From: Thermoplasmata archaeon
Lineage (GTDB): Archaea > Thermoplasmatota > Thermoplasmata > Methanomassiliicoccales > Methanomethylophilaceae
Assembly: GCA_015063125.1 (NCBI GenBank)
Contig: SUTB01000007.1
Span: 1 to 64,000, forward strand
Direction: 5' to 3'
Length of the DNA: 64,000 bases
The translations under genes and the position numbers were made by a program. Numbering within the stretch: the stretch's first letter is position 1; each line of letters begins with the position of its first letter. The notes beneath the pieces were generated by a model. That model did not search any database. It saw only the letters and a program-made list of their open reading frames with translations, and had not been told where the DNA came from. Shown here one piece after another: positions 17,615 through 26,147 of this stretch.

Positions 17615-18046
17615 TCAGGCCTCCCCGAAGTGCTCCTTGAGGATGATGCGGGTACGCGTGCTCAGGATGTTGTCGTAGCGCCTTATGCGCTCGATGATCT
17701 CGTTCAGGTACTGTGATGATTCAACATCGACTATGGCGATGATGTCCTGGTCTCCGGTGACCTCGAACACTTCGGTGACACCGTCGTAGCTGGCAAGCTC
17801 TTTTGCTATGCCCTGGGTGTCCGTGTTGACATCTATCCTGATCTCCACAAGCGCCTTGACGTTCCTCGAACCGGTCTTGATGGTGAAACCGCGGATGATG
17901 CCCTCATCCGTCATCCTGTGGACCCTGCTGCGGATTGTCCCTTCGGATACGCCGAGCTGATTGGCAATCTCCACGAAGGGGCACCTAGAGTCCTTCTTCA
18001 TAATCTCTATGATCCTCTTATCCAGGTTGTCGATCATATTCATCAC
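17615..18046 (-). CDS. Lrp/AsnC-family regulator of the lysine operon
   Basis: 143 residues. N-terminal winged helix (IDNLDKRIIEIMKKDSRCPF, then LGVSEGTIRSRVHRM) and C-terminal RAM ligand-binding domain (VEIRIDVNT, then VTGDQDIIAIVDV). It is the first gene of the lysine operon, so autoregulation and control of the dap/lys genes is likely, as with archaeal LysM. A TATA box on the minus strand (TTTTTATA, 18071-18078) lies about 25 bases from 18046, which fits a leaderless start there; ATG 18037 is an alternative. Confidence 0.85.
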   Translation of the reverse strand: MMNMIDNLDKRIIEIMKKDSRCPFVEIANQLGVSEGTIRSRVHRMTDEGIIRGFTIKTGSRNVKALVEIRIDVNTDTQGIAKELASYDGVTEVFEVTGDQDIIAIVDVESSQYLNEIIERIRRYDNILSTRTRIILKEHFGEA

Positions 18047-18070
18047 TCTGGAAGGGTTAATTTCTCATTG

Positions 18071-18118
18071 TATAAAAAAGCTGACAGAAATCCGTAAGGT
18101 TTTCTGTGTAATCCGTAA
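18071..18118 (-). promoter_or_regulatory. Promoter and candidate Lrp operator of the lysine operon
   Basis: TATA box at 18071-18078. Just upstream lies a perfect inverted repeat ACAGAAA-N10-TTTCTGT (18084-18107). It is interleaved with two direct copies of AATCCGTAA (18089-18097 and 18110-18118) spaced 21 bases, two helical turns. A weaker inverted copy (TAACGGAAT) is at 18125-18133. This geometry suits an Lrp-type dimer or octamer. Confidence 0.5.
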
Positions 18119-18153
18119 AGTTGCTAACGGAATCAGTAGAAAAAGGTTTAAAG

Positions 18154-18173
18154 AACTGCGGGAATACGCAGTT
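18154..18173 (-). terminator. Hairpin after the MscS gene
   Basis: A 7-bp stem AACTGCG/CGCAGTT with a 6-base loop lies a few bases after the MscS stop. On the minus strand it is followed by CTTTAAACCTTTTT. Confidence 0.5.
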
Positions 18174-18180
18174 TTGTAGT

Positions 18181-19773
18181 TTAATGATCCTTCTTTTCAC
18201 TGTGGTCCGAGAGGATATCGATCTGCACCCTGTCATAGGGGATCTCGATGTCGTTCTTGGCGAATGCCTCGTAGATCATTCCCCTCAGCTTTCCTGCGGC
18301 GGCACCGGTGTCGTCGAAGGTAGGGGTGTGAACGGACAGCCTCAACTCGATACCGGATGACAGGAAGTTGGTTACCCTTACCTCGGGTCCAGCATGCTTC
18401 TTGTCCTGAACGACAAGGTCGCATTTGTTGGCGGTGTCGATCATCACCTGTTCCGCCTTCTTCAGGTCTGTGCCGTAGGCCACGGAGAAGAAGACGTACT
18501 GCCTGCAGACCTTGTCGCCCTTGGTCATGTTGCTGATGGTGGCGTTGGTCACCACGTTGTTTGGCATGGTGATTATCTCATCGCCTGCCCAGTTGCCGAA
18601 CTCGGTGTACATCAGCTTCACCTTGCGGACGATGTATACCTTGTCGTTGATCTTCAGGAAGTCACCGGCCTTGAAGGGCCTGGTGGTCAGTATGACCAGA
18701 CCGCTGAAGAACTGCGAGAGTACGTTCTGTGCTCCCAGGGTGATTCCCAAGGAAATGACGCCCGCGCTCACCAGTATTCCTGTGAGGTCGACCCCGAACG
18801 CTCCGAGTATGGCGGTGGCGCCTCCCACCCAGAAAATGATCCTTCCGATCATCTTGAACAGCGGGACCAACGAAGTGTCGATTGCGGAGTTGCGTTCCGA
18901 CTTCTCGATATTGGTAAGCGTGGATGTGACTATGAATATGTAGAGATCCCACAGTATGAATGATATCAGCACGATCGATATGACTGTGGCCAACTGGTTG
19001 AAATCCGAGATTATGGAGGTGTCCGCATCCAGGATGTAAAGGCTCTGCGTCAGGGCAGCCAGTGCGATAAGGGGAGTGATCATCCTGAACAGCTTCCTGT
19101 TCAGCGTTTCGGCCTCTTCCTCGGTGGTCCTCCTGTAGAGCAGCTTTGCCGCTCTGGGGACCAGTATATGGCAGATCAATGCACCGATGAGCACGGTCAG
19201 GATGACGGTGACCACGGCAGGAACCCAAGGGCTGTCCAGAGGGGACGGCAGGGTGTTCGGGAAGATCCCGAAGAACTTGTTGTACATCCCTGTGGAATCA
19301 TAGATTGATTCCACGGATACGAGGAACGTGATAGTCGTTATAGCGGTGACCTTCGTCTCGGATATCTCCGTGACCGAGATGGTGATCGTGACAGGTACAT
19401 CGCTCATGGTATCGGACAGATCCTTCGCCTTGATGGTCACCTGGCCGCTGGAGATGTGGTTCTCCCCCGATCCTTTAGGGCCCAGAAGGGCTGTGCTCGG
19501 AAGCTGTTCCACTATCAGATAATTCGAATCGGAAGTCGAGGTGTAGTTGACGTCCATGTAATACTTGGACTCGTTCACCACATGCAGGTTCCATGTCGCG
19601 CTCTCCCCGTTCGCAATGGTGACGTACACCGGCTTCTCCGGAGCATCGGTTCCTGCGAGTATGATGTAGTAGCTGTCGCTGTCCAGGGCATCGCTGCTCT
19701 GCACGCACAGAGGCATCGCTGCGAGGGCAAGCATCGCTGCCACTATGGCGATTGCCATCTTCCTTCCGTTCAT
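18181..19773 (-). CDS. MscS-family mechanosensitive channel with extracellular domain
   Basis: 530 residues. Signal peptide (about 1-28), then an extracellular beta-rich, Ig-like domain (about 30-175), then four transmembrane helices. The MscS core has the pore helix GVISLGITLGAQNVLSQFFS (about 355-374), the FKAGDFLKI beta domain and a cytoplasmic C-terminus with VQIDILSDH. It opens under membrane tension to release solutes. The added outer domain is unusual compared with compact bacterial MscS. Confidence 0.85.
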   Translation of the reverse strand: MNGRKMAIAIVAAMLALAAMPLCVQSSDALDSDSYYIILAGTDAPEKPVYVTIANGESATWNLHVVNESKYYMDVNYTSTSDSNYLIVEQLPSTALLGPKGSGENHISSGQVTIKAKDLSDTMSDVPVTITISVTEISETKVTAITTITFLVSVESIYDSTGMYNKFFGIFPNTLPSPLDSPWVPAVVTVILTVLIGALICHILVPRAAKLLYRRTTEEEAETLNRKLFRMITPLIALAALTQSLYILDADTSIISDFNQLATVISIVLISFILWDLYIFIVTSTLTNIEKSERNSAIDTSLVPLFKMIGRIIFWVGGATAILGAFGVDLTGILVSAGVISLGITLGAQNVLSQFFSGLVILTTRPFKAGDFLKINDKVYIVRKVKLMYTEFGNWAGDEIITMPNNVVTNATISNMTKGDKVCRQYVFFSVAYGTDLKKAEQVMIDTANKCDLVVQDKKHAGPEVRVTNFLSSGIELRLSVHTPTFDDTGAAAGKLRGMIYEAFAKNDIEIPYDRVQIDILSDHSEKKDH

Positions 19774-19823
19774 ACTGCGTTATAGGCTACCCATTAAAAA
19801 TAAGAAGTGCCGATTATCGACCC

Positions 19824-20633
19824 ATGCTAGCATCCATGACGGTGTTTGCGGCCGTTTCGGCAATCTTTGTCTTGGCTGCCGTGTTCGATGTGCGCAGCAG
19901 GGAGGTGCCCGATCTGCTGTGGATCGTCATGCTGGTCATCGGTGCTACGTTCGGATTCTCATCCGGATCGCTATCCGAGGGACTGCTCTCAGCCGTCGGA
20001 TACCTGATGATCGCGATGTTCATGTTCAGTCCCAAGGTCGAGGGCAGGATGTCCGGGATAGTAATCATCGCTTTCCTGACGGTCATGATCGCCTGTTATT
20101 GGGTGTCATCCGATCCGTCGCATCTGGTCTCAGCATTGATGGCCCTCATCGTCATAGGGCTGCACTTTGCAGGACTGGTCAAAGGGGGAGCCGATGTCAA
20201 GGCGTTGGTGTCGCTGTCCATGGTGTATCCAATCTATGCGGAGTTCGGATGCCTGATATGGCAGCCGGTCTATCCAGCTGGATTCGTGTTCAACCCGGTT
20301 TTCTCCACGCTGTTATTCGCACTGCTGTTCTCGCTTCTGTTCATGATCCCGGTCGTCATGAGGAATTCGAAGAAGGGCGACAGTTCGTTCAATACATACG
20401 TCTTACCGATAGACGAGGCCAGAGCTTCTTTGGTATGGCCTGTGGAGGATATCAGGGAAGGTCATAAGGTGAGGATAAAACCGAAGGACGATTCCGCATC
20501 GGTGTACGACCGTCTGGAGGAGGCCGGTGAGACAGAGGTTCGCGTGACCCCGATGGTCCCCTTCCTGCTGCCGGTGCTAGTGGCATTCCTCATAGTGATG
20601 ATAGCAGGAAGTCCTCTGTTCGTGCTCATCTGA
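19824..20633 (+). CDS. Archaeal A24-type prepilin/preflagellin peptidase
   Basis: 269 residues with six or more membrane helices. The two catalytic aspartates of the family are visible: DVRSREVPD near residue 22 and KGGADVKAL near 122-130. A long soluble insert (about 185-245) precedes the last helix. It would process type IV pilin-like signal peptides. A TATA-like TTAAAAATAAG at 19793-19803 lies about 25 bases upstream, which supports the leaderless start. It diverges from the MscS gene. Confidence 0.75.
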   Translation: MLASMTVFAAVSAIFVLAAVFDVRSREVPDLLWIVMLVIGATFGFSSGSLSEGLLSAVGYLMIAMFMFSPKVEGRMSGIVIIAFLTVMIACYWVSSDPSHLVSALMALIVIGLHFAGLVKGGADVKALVSLSMVYPIYAEFGCLIWQPVYPAGFVFNPVFSTLLFALLFSLLFMIPVVMRNSKKGDSSFNTYVLPIDEARASLVWPVEDIREGHKVRIKPKDDSASVYDRLEEAGETEVRVTPMVPFLLPVLVAFLIVMIAGSPLFVLI

Positions 20634-21636
20634 GCATGTTCAGGTCGCGGCCGCATTTGGAGCATTTGCCGCCGTCCAGAGAAATGATGTTGGCCGAAAA
20701 GCCGAGACGTTTCACGACGACCTCTCCGCATCCCGGACAGATGGTGTCGTCCGCATCGTCGATCAGGGTGTTCCCGACATAGACGAAGTTCAGCCCGCAC
20801 TCCATCCCGATCTCCCTGCAGCGGAGCAGCAGCTCAACGGGTGTCAGGGGAACATCCCTCATCTCGTAGTCCGGCTGGAAACGGCTGAAGTGGACGGGGA
20901 CATCGACAGACAGCTCGTTCCTCACCCAGTTGCAGAATGCGAGGATCTCCTCCTCGGAGTCGTTGACTCCAGGAATAACGATGTAGTTGAGCTCAGTGTG
21001 GACTCCCCTCTCGTAAACGTTGCGGACCGTTATCAGAACATCGCCCAGATCCCAATCGCACAGCTTCTTGTACGTCTTCCTGTCGAACGATTTGATATCG
21101 ATAGACATCGCCTCGACGACGCTGCAAAGCTCCCTCAGCGGGCCGTCGTTGACTAGTCCATTGGTCATCAGGGCGATGTGCATATCGGGTGCAGTCTCCG
21201 CGAAGTCCATGATGTACTCGAACCAGACCATCGGCTCGTTGTATGTGAAAGTGACCGTGTCCATTTCCTCGTCGCGGCACATCTGGAGGAGTTCCTCCGG
21301 GCTCTTGAACGTGGCACGCTTCTTCCCGATAGACAGTTTTGCGAAGGAGTAGTTCTTGCAGAATTGGCAGTTCATGTTGCAGCCGACGCTGCCTACCGAG
21401 AGGCATTTGGAATGGGGCTTGTAGTGGTAGAGGTTCATCCTCTCAATGGGGTCGACGGAGAGCGACGAGATCTTTCCGTAGGAGTTGCAGACGAGCATGT
21501 CCTCATCAGCCCTGCGTGTGCCGCAGTAACCGAACTCGCCCTGCTTGATGAAGCACTTCTGCTGGCACAGCTCGCAAACGAACGATTCGCCCTCGCGGCG
21601 GTAGTATCTCGCCTCGACCTTGTCAATATTCGCCAT
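20626..21636 (-). CDS. amrS: AmmeMemoRadiSam-system radical SAM enzyme
   Basis: 336 residues. N-terminal Cys-rich segment (CELCQQKC), then the radical SAM motif CNMNCQFC (about 85-92), TYNEPMVWFEY, and IPGVNDSEEE. The C-terminus adds a zinc-knuckle-like pair (CPGCGE and CSKCGR). The AmrA (AMMECR1) and Memo partners are not in the window. The substrate of this system is not firmly known. It overlaps the thiL start region. Confidence 0.85.
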   Translation of the reverse strand: MANIDKVEARYYRREGESFVCELCQQKCFIKQGEFGYCGTRRADEDMLVCNSYGKISSLSVDPIERMNLYHYKPHSKCLSVGSVGCNMNCQFCKNYSFAKLSIGKKRATFKSPEELLQMCRDEEMDTVTFTYNEPMVWFEYIMDFAETAPDMHIALMTNGLVNDGPLRELCSVVEAMSIDIKSFDRKTYKKLCDWDLGDVLITVRNVYERGVHTELNYIVIPGVNDSEEEILAFCNWVRNELSVDVPVHFSRFQPDYEMRDVPLTPVELLLRCREIGMECGLNFVYVGNTLIDDADDTICPGCGEVVVKRLGFSANIISLDGGKCSKCGRDLNMLR

Positions 21637-22549
21637 AGGTTATTTCGCTCCTCTTCCCGTCGCGTATGAGCTCCGGGCGGTCCCCCTCGTGGACCATGCC
21701 GATTATGGAGAACTCTATCTCCGCGTCGTACAGTTTGTTCAGGCGGTTCTGGTCGGCGGTGAACATGAGCTCGTACTCGCCTCCCCAGCCCAAGAGCAGC
21801 TTCTCGAGCGGAACGCCCGACTGCTTCGAGATGTCCTCCACGAATTCCTCGTGGGGAAGGAAACTGAATTCGACATCGATCCCGACCCCTGATGCTTCGC
21901 ATATCGTATTCAATGCGGTTCCCAGTCCGTCCGAGAGGTCTATGCACGAGGTGACGACCCCGGACTCTGCCAGCTCTATCCCTTCGGTGACACGGGGGAT
22001 CGGCATGTACAGCGTGTCCTTCGCTTCCTGGCAGTCGATTCCCTTGTCGATGGCTACGAATCCCGCCGCAGGGCCTCCCAGAGGTCCTGTGACGGCCACG
22101 ATATCTCCCGGCGTTGCTCCTGACCTAAGCATGGGTGCCCTTCCGTCCAGAGTCCCTATTGCCGTTCCGGCGATCAGTCCTGGACCGTTCTTGGTGTCCC
22201 CTCCGACGATCCCAGTGCCGCAGAACTCCGCACACTGGTCCATCCCGCTCATCATGTCATAGGCGGCCTGCGAATCAAGGGTGGGCGGCAGCGCCAGGGC
22301 AGCTGTGAAGCCTATCGGTCTGGCGCCCATCGCAGCCAGGTCGCTGAAGTTCACCGCCGCAGCGTACCATCCGAACTGCTCGTAGCTCATCCCGATGGGG
22401 AAATGCCTGTCGAATGTGACCACATCGGTGGTGACGACTATGTCCTTGTCTATCACCGCAGCGTCATCCCCAGGACCGACACGTCCCTCCGGGCGGATGA
22501 ACGTTTTGAAGTCCTGGATGAGCTGGCGCTCGCCGATGTCACCTATCAT
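21623..22549 (-). CDS. thiL: Thiamine-monophosphate kinase
   Basis: About 308 residues. Landmarks are GPGDDAAV (about 26-33), the TTDVVTFDRHF metal site, NFSDLAAMGA and DLSDGLGTAL. It phosphorylates TMP to thiamine diphosphate. ATG 22555 is an equally possible start. A TATA-like TTTAAGA is at about 22577-22584. The stop overlaps the amrS start by 14 bases. Confidence 0.9.
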   Translation of the reverse strand: MIGDIGERQLIQDFKTFIRPEGRVGPGDDAAVIDKDIVVTTDVVTFDRHFPIGMSYEQFGWYAAAVNFSDLAAMGARPIGFTAALALPPTLDSQAAYDMMSGMDQCAEFCGTGIVGGDTKNGPGLIAGTAIGTLDGRAPMLRSGATPGDIVAVTGPLGGPAAGFVAIDKGIDCQEAKDTLYMPIPRVTEGIELAESGVVTSCIDLSDGLGTALNTICEASGVGIDVEFSFLPHEEFVEDISKQSGVPLEKLLLGWGGEYELMFTADQNRLNKLYDAEIEFSIIGMVHEGDRPELIRDGKRSEITYGEY

Positions 22550-22646
22550 TGCCATTGGATGCCTATAGGCGACTCAGTCTTAAAGAACCTGCTCCCGCGC
22601 ACGATAGTTTTTAATCAAAGGAAGAAGGATGCACTAACCTGGTCCA

Positions 22647-23888
22647 ATGATAATCGACGTGAAGTACGGAAAGGACGGAGTGCAGAAGGTTGACATTCCG
22701 GATGAGAACTATGTGGGAACATACTACCCCAAGGACGTTGAGTGCGGTGACCCCGACAAGGTGATCGGAGAATCCATCGACAATCCTCTGGGATACGGAT
22801 CCATGGAGGAGTTCCTCGAGGGTGGAGAGGACATCGTCTTCATCGTCAACGACGGAACCCGCCCCACACCCACAGCGAAGGTTCTGGATGCTCTTTCAAA
22901 GAAGATGGACCTGAAGAAGGCCAGGTACCTCGTCGCAACAGGGACCCACAGGGACATGACCGAGGAGGAGTACAACTTCGTCTTCGGCAAGCACTACAAG
23001 GACCTGAAGGACCGCATCATCTGTCATGACGCCAAGAACTCCGAGTGCGTATTCCTCGGAACGTCCAAGAACGGCACCCCTATGGAGGTCAACAAGATCG
23101 CCGTGGACGCGGACCGCCTGGTGATCATAACATCGGTCGAACCACACTACTTTGCTGGATACACCGGAGGAAGGAAATCGTTCCTTCCCGGAGTCGCATC
23201 CTTCAAGACCGTCGAGACCAATCACAAGCTGGCGATGAGGAAGGAGGCCCAGGCACTCGCTCTCGAGGGCAACCCCGTCCACGAGGACATGATGGATGCC
23301 CTGGAGGTCGTCAAGGGCAAGAAGATCTTCGCCATCGAGACCGTGCTGGACAGGCACCAGAACATATACAAGGCGGTGTCCGGGGAGCTTAATGCGTCAT
23401 TCTACGAGGCCGTGAAATACGCCAACGAGGTGTTCTCCGTCCCGATCCCGGAGAAGGGAGACATCGTCATATCGGTCGCACCCTACCCGATGGATGTGGA
23501 CCTCTACCAGTCGCAGAAGGCGCTGGACAACGGTAAATGGGCACTCAAGGAGGGAGGGAAGATCATCATGGTCTCCAAGTGCAGGGAGGGCATAGGCCAC
23601 CCCACGTTCCTCAACCAGCTCTCGAGCTCGAAGGACCCCAACAAGGTTCTGGAGAACCTCAGGGCAGAATACAAGCTGGGATACCACAAGGCGGCCAAGA
23701 TGGCCGAGATCGCCACATGGGCATCCGTCTGGGCGGTCACGGACCTTGATCCCGAGATACTTTCAAACGCGAACATCAGACCGTTCCCATCGGTTGCAGA
23801 TGCGGTCGCCGAGGCTCTCAAGGAGAACCCCAAGGCGCGTGTCATCGTGCTGATGGACGGTAGCGTCACTATTCCGAGGGTGGAATGA
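22647..23888 (+). CDS. LarA-family nickel-pincer racemase/epimerase
   Basis: 413 residues. The active site of lactate racemase is conserved with a constant offset: His101 (TGTHR), His167 (EPH), Lys177 (GGRKS, the pincer-cofactor lysine) and His193 (TNH), matching H108, H174, K184 and H200 of the L. plantarum enzyme. The protein should therefore use the nickel-pincer nucleotide; the substrate is a 2-hydroxyacid, not identifiable here. The LarB, LarC and LarE cofactor genes are not in the window. A TATA-like GTTTTTAATC is at 22605-22614. It is followed immediately by an Fe-S oxidoreductase gene. Confidence 0.85.
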   Translation: MIIDVKYGKDGVQKVDIPDENYVGTYYPKDVECGDPDKVIGESIDNPLGYGSMEEFLEGGEDIVFIVNDGTRPTPTAKVLDALSKKMDLKKARYLVATGTHRDMTEEEYNFVFGKHYKDLKDRIICHDAKNSECVFLGTSKNGTPMEVNKIAVDADRLVIITSVEPHYFAGYTGGRKSFLPGVASFKTVETNHKLAMRKEAQALALEGNPVHEDMMDALEVVKGKKIFAIETVLDRHQNIYKAVSGELNASFYEAVKYANEVFSVPIPEKGDIVISVAPYPMDVDLYQSQKALDNGKWALKEGGKIIMVSKCREGIGHPTFLNQLSSSKDPNKVLENLRAEYKLGYHKAAKMAEIATWASVWAVTDLDPEILSNANIRPFPSVADAVAEALKENPKARVIVLMDGSVTIPRVE

Positions 23889-24989
23889 ATGAGCGATTTC
23901 AAAGTGGACAACCTGGAAGAGGTAAGGAAGGCGGTCAACGTCTGTACGATGTGCGGATTCTGCAAGAGCGTCTGCCCTTCGTTCAAGGCGATCAATTGGG
24001 ATTCGGCGCTGTCGAGGGGACGCATAACGCTGACGTACGGACTCCTCAACGGAGACATCCAGCCGGACGATGCCCTAGTGCAGAACATGTACACATGCAC
24101 AACCTGTGCTGACTGCGTCAGGAGATGCCCCTCTAAGGTCGACATCGTCGAGATCATCGAGCTCTGCCGTGCCGATCTGGTGAAGAACGGCCACATCCTG
24201 CCCAAGCACAAGGCCATGTGCGAGAAGATCATGGAATGCGGCAACCCGTTTGGCGAGACGCAGTCCAGAGAGGAGGCACTCGGAAGGAAGCCCCACAAGG
24301 CGAAGGTCGGATACTACGTCGGCTGCACCGCCACATACAGGTCCAAGAAGACCGCCCAGGCCACACTGTCGATCCTCGATAAGCTGGGAGAGGACTTCAC
24401 AACCATCGATGAGGTCTGCTGCGGATCGGTCGCACAGAGGGTCGGATGGCCCCAGGAGGAGACGACCGAGCTGTTCAAGAAGAACGTAGAGGCCATCAAG
24501 GCTCTGGGAGTCGAGACACTGGTCCTGGCATGTGCAGGCTGCTACAGGATGTTCAAGATCGAGTACCCCAAGTACGTCGACGTTCCGTTCGAGGTGCTCC
24601 ACATCACCGAGTACCTGGCGAAGAAGGACCTCAAGCTCAAGCCCATGGAGGGCGTCGTTGCGACCTACCACGATCCATGCCATCTCGGCAGGCACTGCGA
24701 GGTCTTCGAGCCTCCGAGAGAGGTCATCAAGAAGATCCCGAAGCTGGACTTCAGGGAGATGGAGTTCAACCGCAAGACCAGCCACTGCTGCGGAGGCGGC
24801 GGTGGAGTCAGGTCTGCCTACCCCGAGGTATCCAAGGACATCGGCAACACCAGGCTGGACGAGGCGAGCTTCGCCGACCTGATCATCACCACATGTCCGT
24901 TCTGCGTCAACAACCTGCAGGCAGCCATCGGGGACAGGAAGGTCCAGGTAAGGGATCTCGTCGAGATAATCGACGAGCTGATGGAATGA
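23889..24989 (+). CDS. HdrD/GlpC-like Fe-S oxidoreductase subunit
   Basis: 366 residues. Two N-terminal [4Fe-4S] motifs (CTMCGFCKSVCP and CTTCADCVRRCP) are followed by two CCG domains (CCGSVAQRVGW with CAGCYRMF, and CCGGGGGV with CPFCVNN), the noncubane-cluster layout of HdrB/HdrD and GlpC. No FAD-binding GlcD-type subunit is next to it. Pairing with LarA suggests 2-hydroxyacid oxidation with electrons passed to a disulfide or membrane carrier (inference). Confidence 0.85.
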   Translation: MSDFKVDNLEEVRKAVNVCTMCGFCKSVCPSFKAINWDSALSRGRITLTYGLLNGDIQPDDALVQNMYTCTTCADCVRRCPSKVDIVEIIELCRADLVKNGHILPKHKAMCEKIMECGNPFGETQSREEALGRKPHKAKVGYYVGCTATYRSKKTAQATLSILDKLGEDFTTIDEVCCGSVAQRVGWPQEETTELFKKNVEAIKALGVETLVLACAGCYRMFKIEYPKYVDVPFEVLHITEYLAKKDLKLKPMEGVVATYHDPCHLGRHCEVFEPPREVIKKIPKLDFREMEFNRKTSHCCGGGGGVRSAYPEVSKDIGNTRLDEASFADLIITTCPFCVNNLQAAIGDRKVQVRDLVEIIDELME

Positions 24990-25774
24990 TCATTCCGTCC
25001 TGGCGCAAGAGCCCCATCCAGATGATGGGCATACTCAACCTGACCCCCGATTCTTTCTCTGACGGGGGCAGGTGGAGCGATGCGGATTCCGCTGTCAAGC
25101 ACGCTTTGGAAATGATAGACCAGGGTGCCGACATCATCGACATCGGAGCGGAATCCACACGTCCAGGCTTCACTCCTGTCCCGGAGGAAGAAGAATGGGC
25201 GAGGCTCGAGCCTGTATTGAGCGCGCTGATCCCATCCATCGATGTCCCCATCTCCGTGGATACCATGAAACCGAAGGTTGCTGAGCGCTGCATCTCCAAA
25301 GACGTCGGCTACATCAACGATGTGAACGGCCTGAGGGCCGACGGTATGATGGAGGTCTGTTCCCAGGGTGACGTGAAAGTCGTCATCTCCCACATGCACG
25401 GATCCCCTCTGGAAACCCATTCATCCAAGATGGGGGCGGATTACAGGGAGGTCATCAGGAGGTTCTTGGACGGGCAATGCTCCAGGGCCATCGAGGTAGG
25501 AATATCCGAAAAGAATCTCATAGTGGATCCCGGGGTCGGTTTCGGCAAGACGATGGAGCAGAACATGGAGATCGTCAAGGACCTGTCCTTCCTGGGCGGC
25601 GACCATCCGATACTGGTAGGGGTGTCCCGCAAGAGGTTCCTGAAGACATTCTATCCCGACGAGGACATCGATGAGGTGACTGCGAAAGTATCATCGATCG
25701 CAGCTCATTCCGGAGCCTCTATCCTCAGGGTCCACGATGTCGCTAAGACCGTCGGATACCTCATGAACGAATGA
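24986..25774 (+). CDS. folP: Dihydropteroate synthase
   Basis: 262 residues. MGILNLTPDSFSDGG (about 14-28) and DPGVGFGKT (about 174-182) are the two classic FolP signatures, and GVSRKRFL matches the C-terminal phosphate site. It couples p-aminobenzoate to the pterin diphosphate in tetrahydrofolate synthesis. The start overlaps the previous stop (ATGA). This is the bacterial-type enzyme, not the longer methanogen DHPS-related protein. Confidence 0.9.
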   Translation: MIIPSWRKSPIQMMGILNLTPDSFSDGGRWSDADSAVKHALEMIDQGADIIDIGAESTRPGFTPVPEEEEWARLEPVLSALIPSIDVPISVDTMKPKVAERCISKDVGYINDVNGLRADGMMEVCSQGDVKVVISHMHGSPLETHSSKMGADYREVIRRFLDGQCSRAIEVGISEKNLIVDPGVGFGKTMEQNMEIVKDLSFLGGDHPILVGVSRKRFLKTFYPDEDIDEVTAKVSSIAAHSGASILRVHDVAKTVGYLMNE

Positions 25775-25782
25775 CCTCAGTA

Positions 25783-25800
25783 TAGCATCTAAAGATGCTA
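25783..25800. promoter_or_regulatory. 18-bp palindrome between folP and the ubiquitin-fold gene
   Basis: TAGCATCT-AA-AGATGCTA is a perfect palindrome 8 bases after folP and 54 bases before the next start. It could be a terminator stem or an operator; there is no T-run on the plus strand. Confidence 0.35.
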
Positions 25801-25854
25801 GAAAGCGGTTGCATGGTTAAAGAACGGATGAGTGCATCTTCTCCCGGTGACTGA

Positions 25855-26112
25855 ATGGTCAGATTCACACTGAAGAACATAACGAGGGATTTCAGCATCA
25901 GGATGGACATGCCCGGGGACGAGAGCATAATGGAGATCAGGGACACGGTAGAGGACTACTGGGGAGAGACCGATATCGTGCTCGTCAAGGACTACTATCT
26001 GCTGGATTTCAAGAAGACTGTCGGAGAGGAACTGGCCGACGGGGATCTGGTGGAGATCATCCCCGATCCGAGCATGCTGAGGACCAGCCTCTATCAGGTA
26101 TCGGAACGATAG
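25855..26112 (+). CDS. Small ubiquitin-fold-like protein
   Basis: 85 residues with a beta-grasp pattern: a strand (VRFTLKNI), a strand (FSIRMDMPGD), a helix (SIMEIRDTVEDYW), a strand (DIVLVKDYYLLD), then KTVGEELADGDLVEIIP, the typical last turn and strand. There is no C-terminal Gly-Gly, so conjugation is unlikely without processing. The gene ends in TAG, rare in this window. Read through as pyrrolysine, the frame would run 24 more codons to a TGA at 26185-26187, overlapping the next gene. It precedes a JAB-like gene. The fold call is by pattern only. Confidence 0.5.
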   Translation: MVRFTLKNITRDFSIRMDMPGDESIMEIRDTVEDYWGETDIVLVKDYYLLDFKKTVGEELADGDLVEIIPDPSMLRTSLYQVSER

Positions 26113-26147
26113 GAAGGTTTGTTGTATGACCATCTGCATGACGTATC

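Noticed and set aside
24446-24985. 180-codon upstream extension of folP
   Set aside because: It lies fully within the Fe-S protein gene in another frame. FolP begins at the ATGA overlap.
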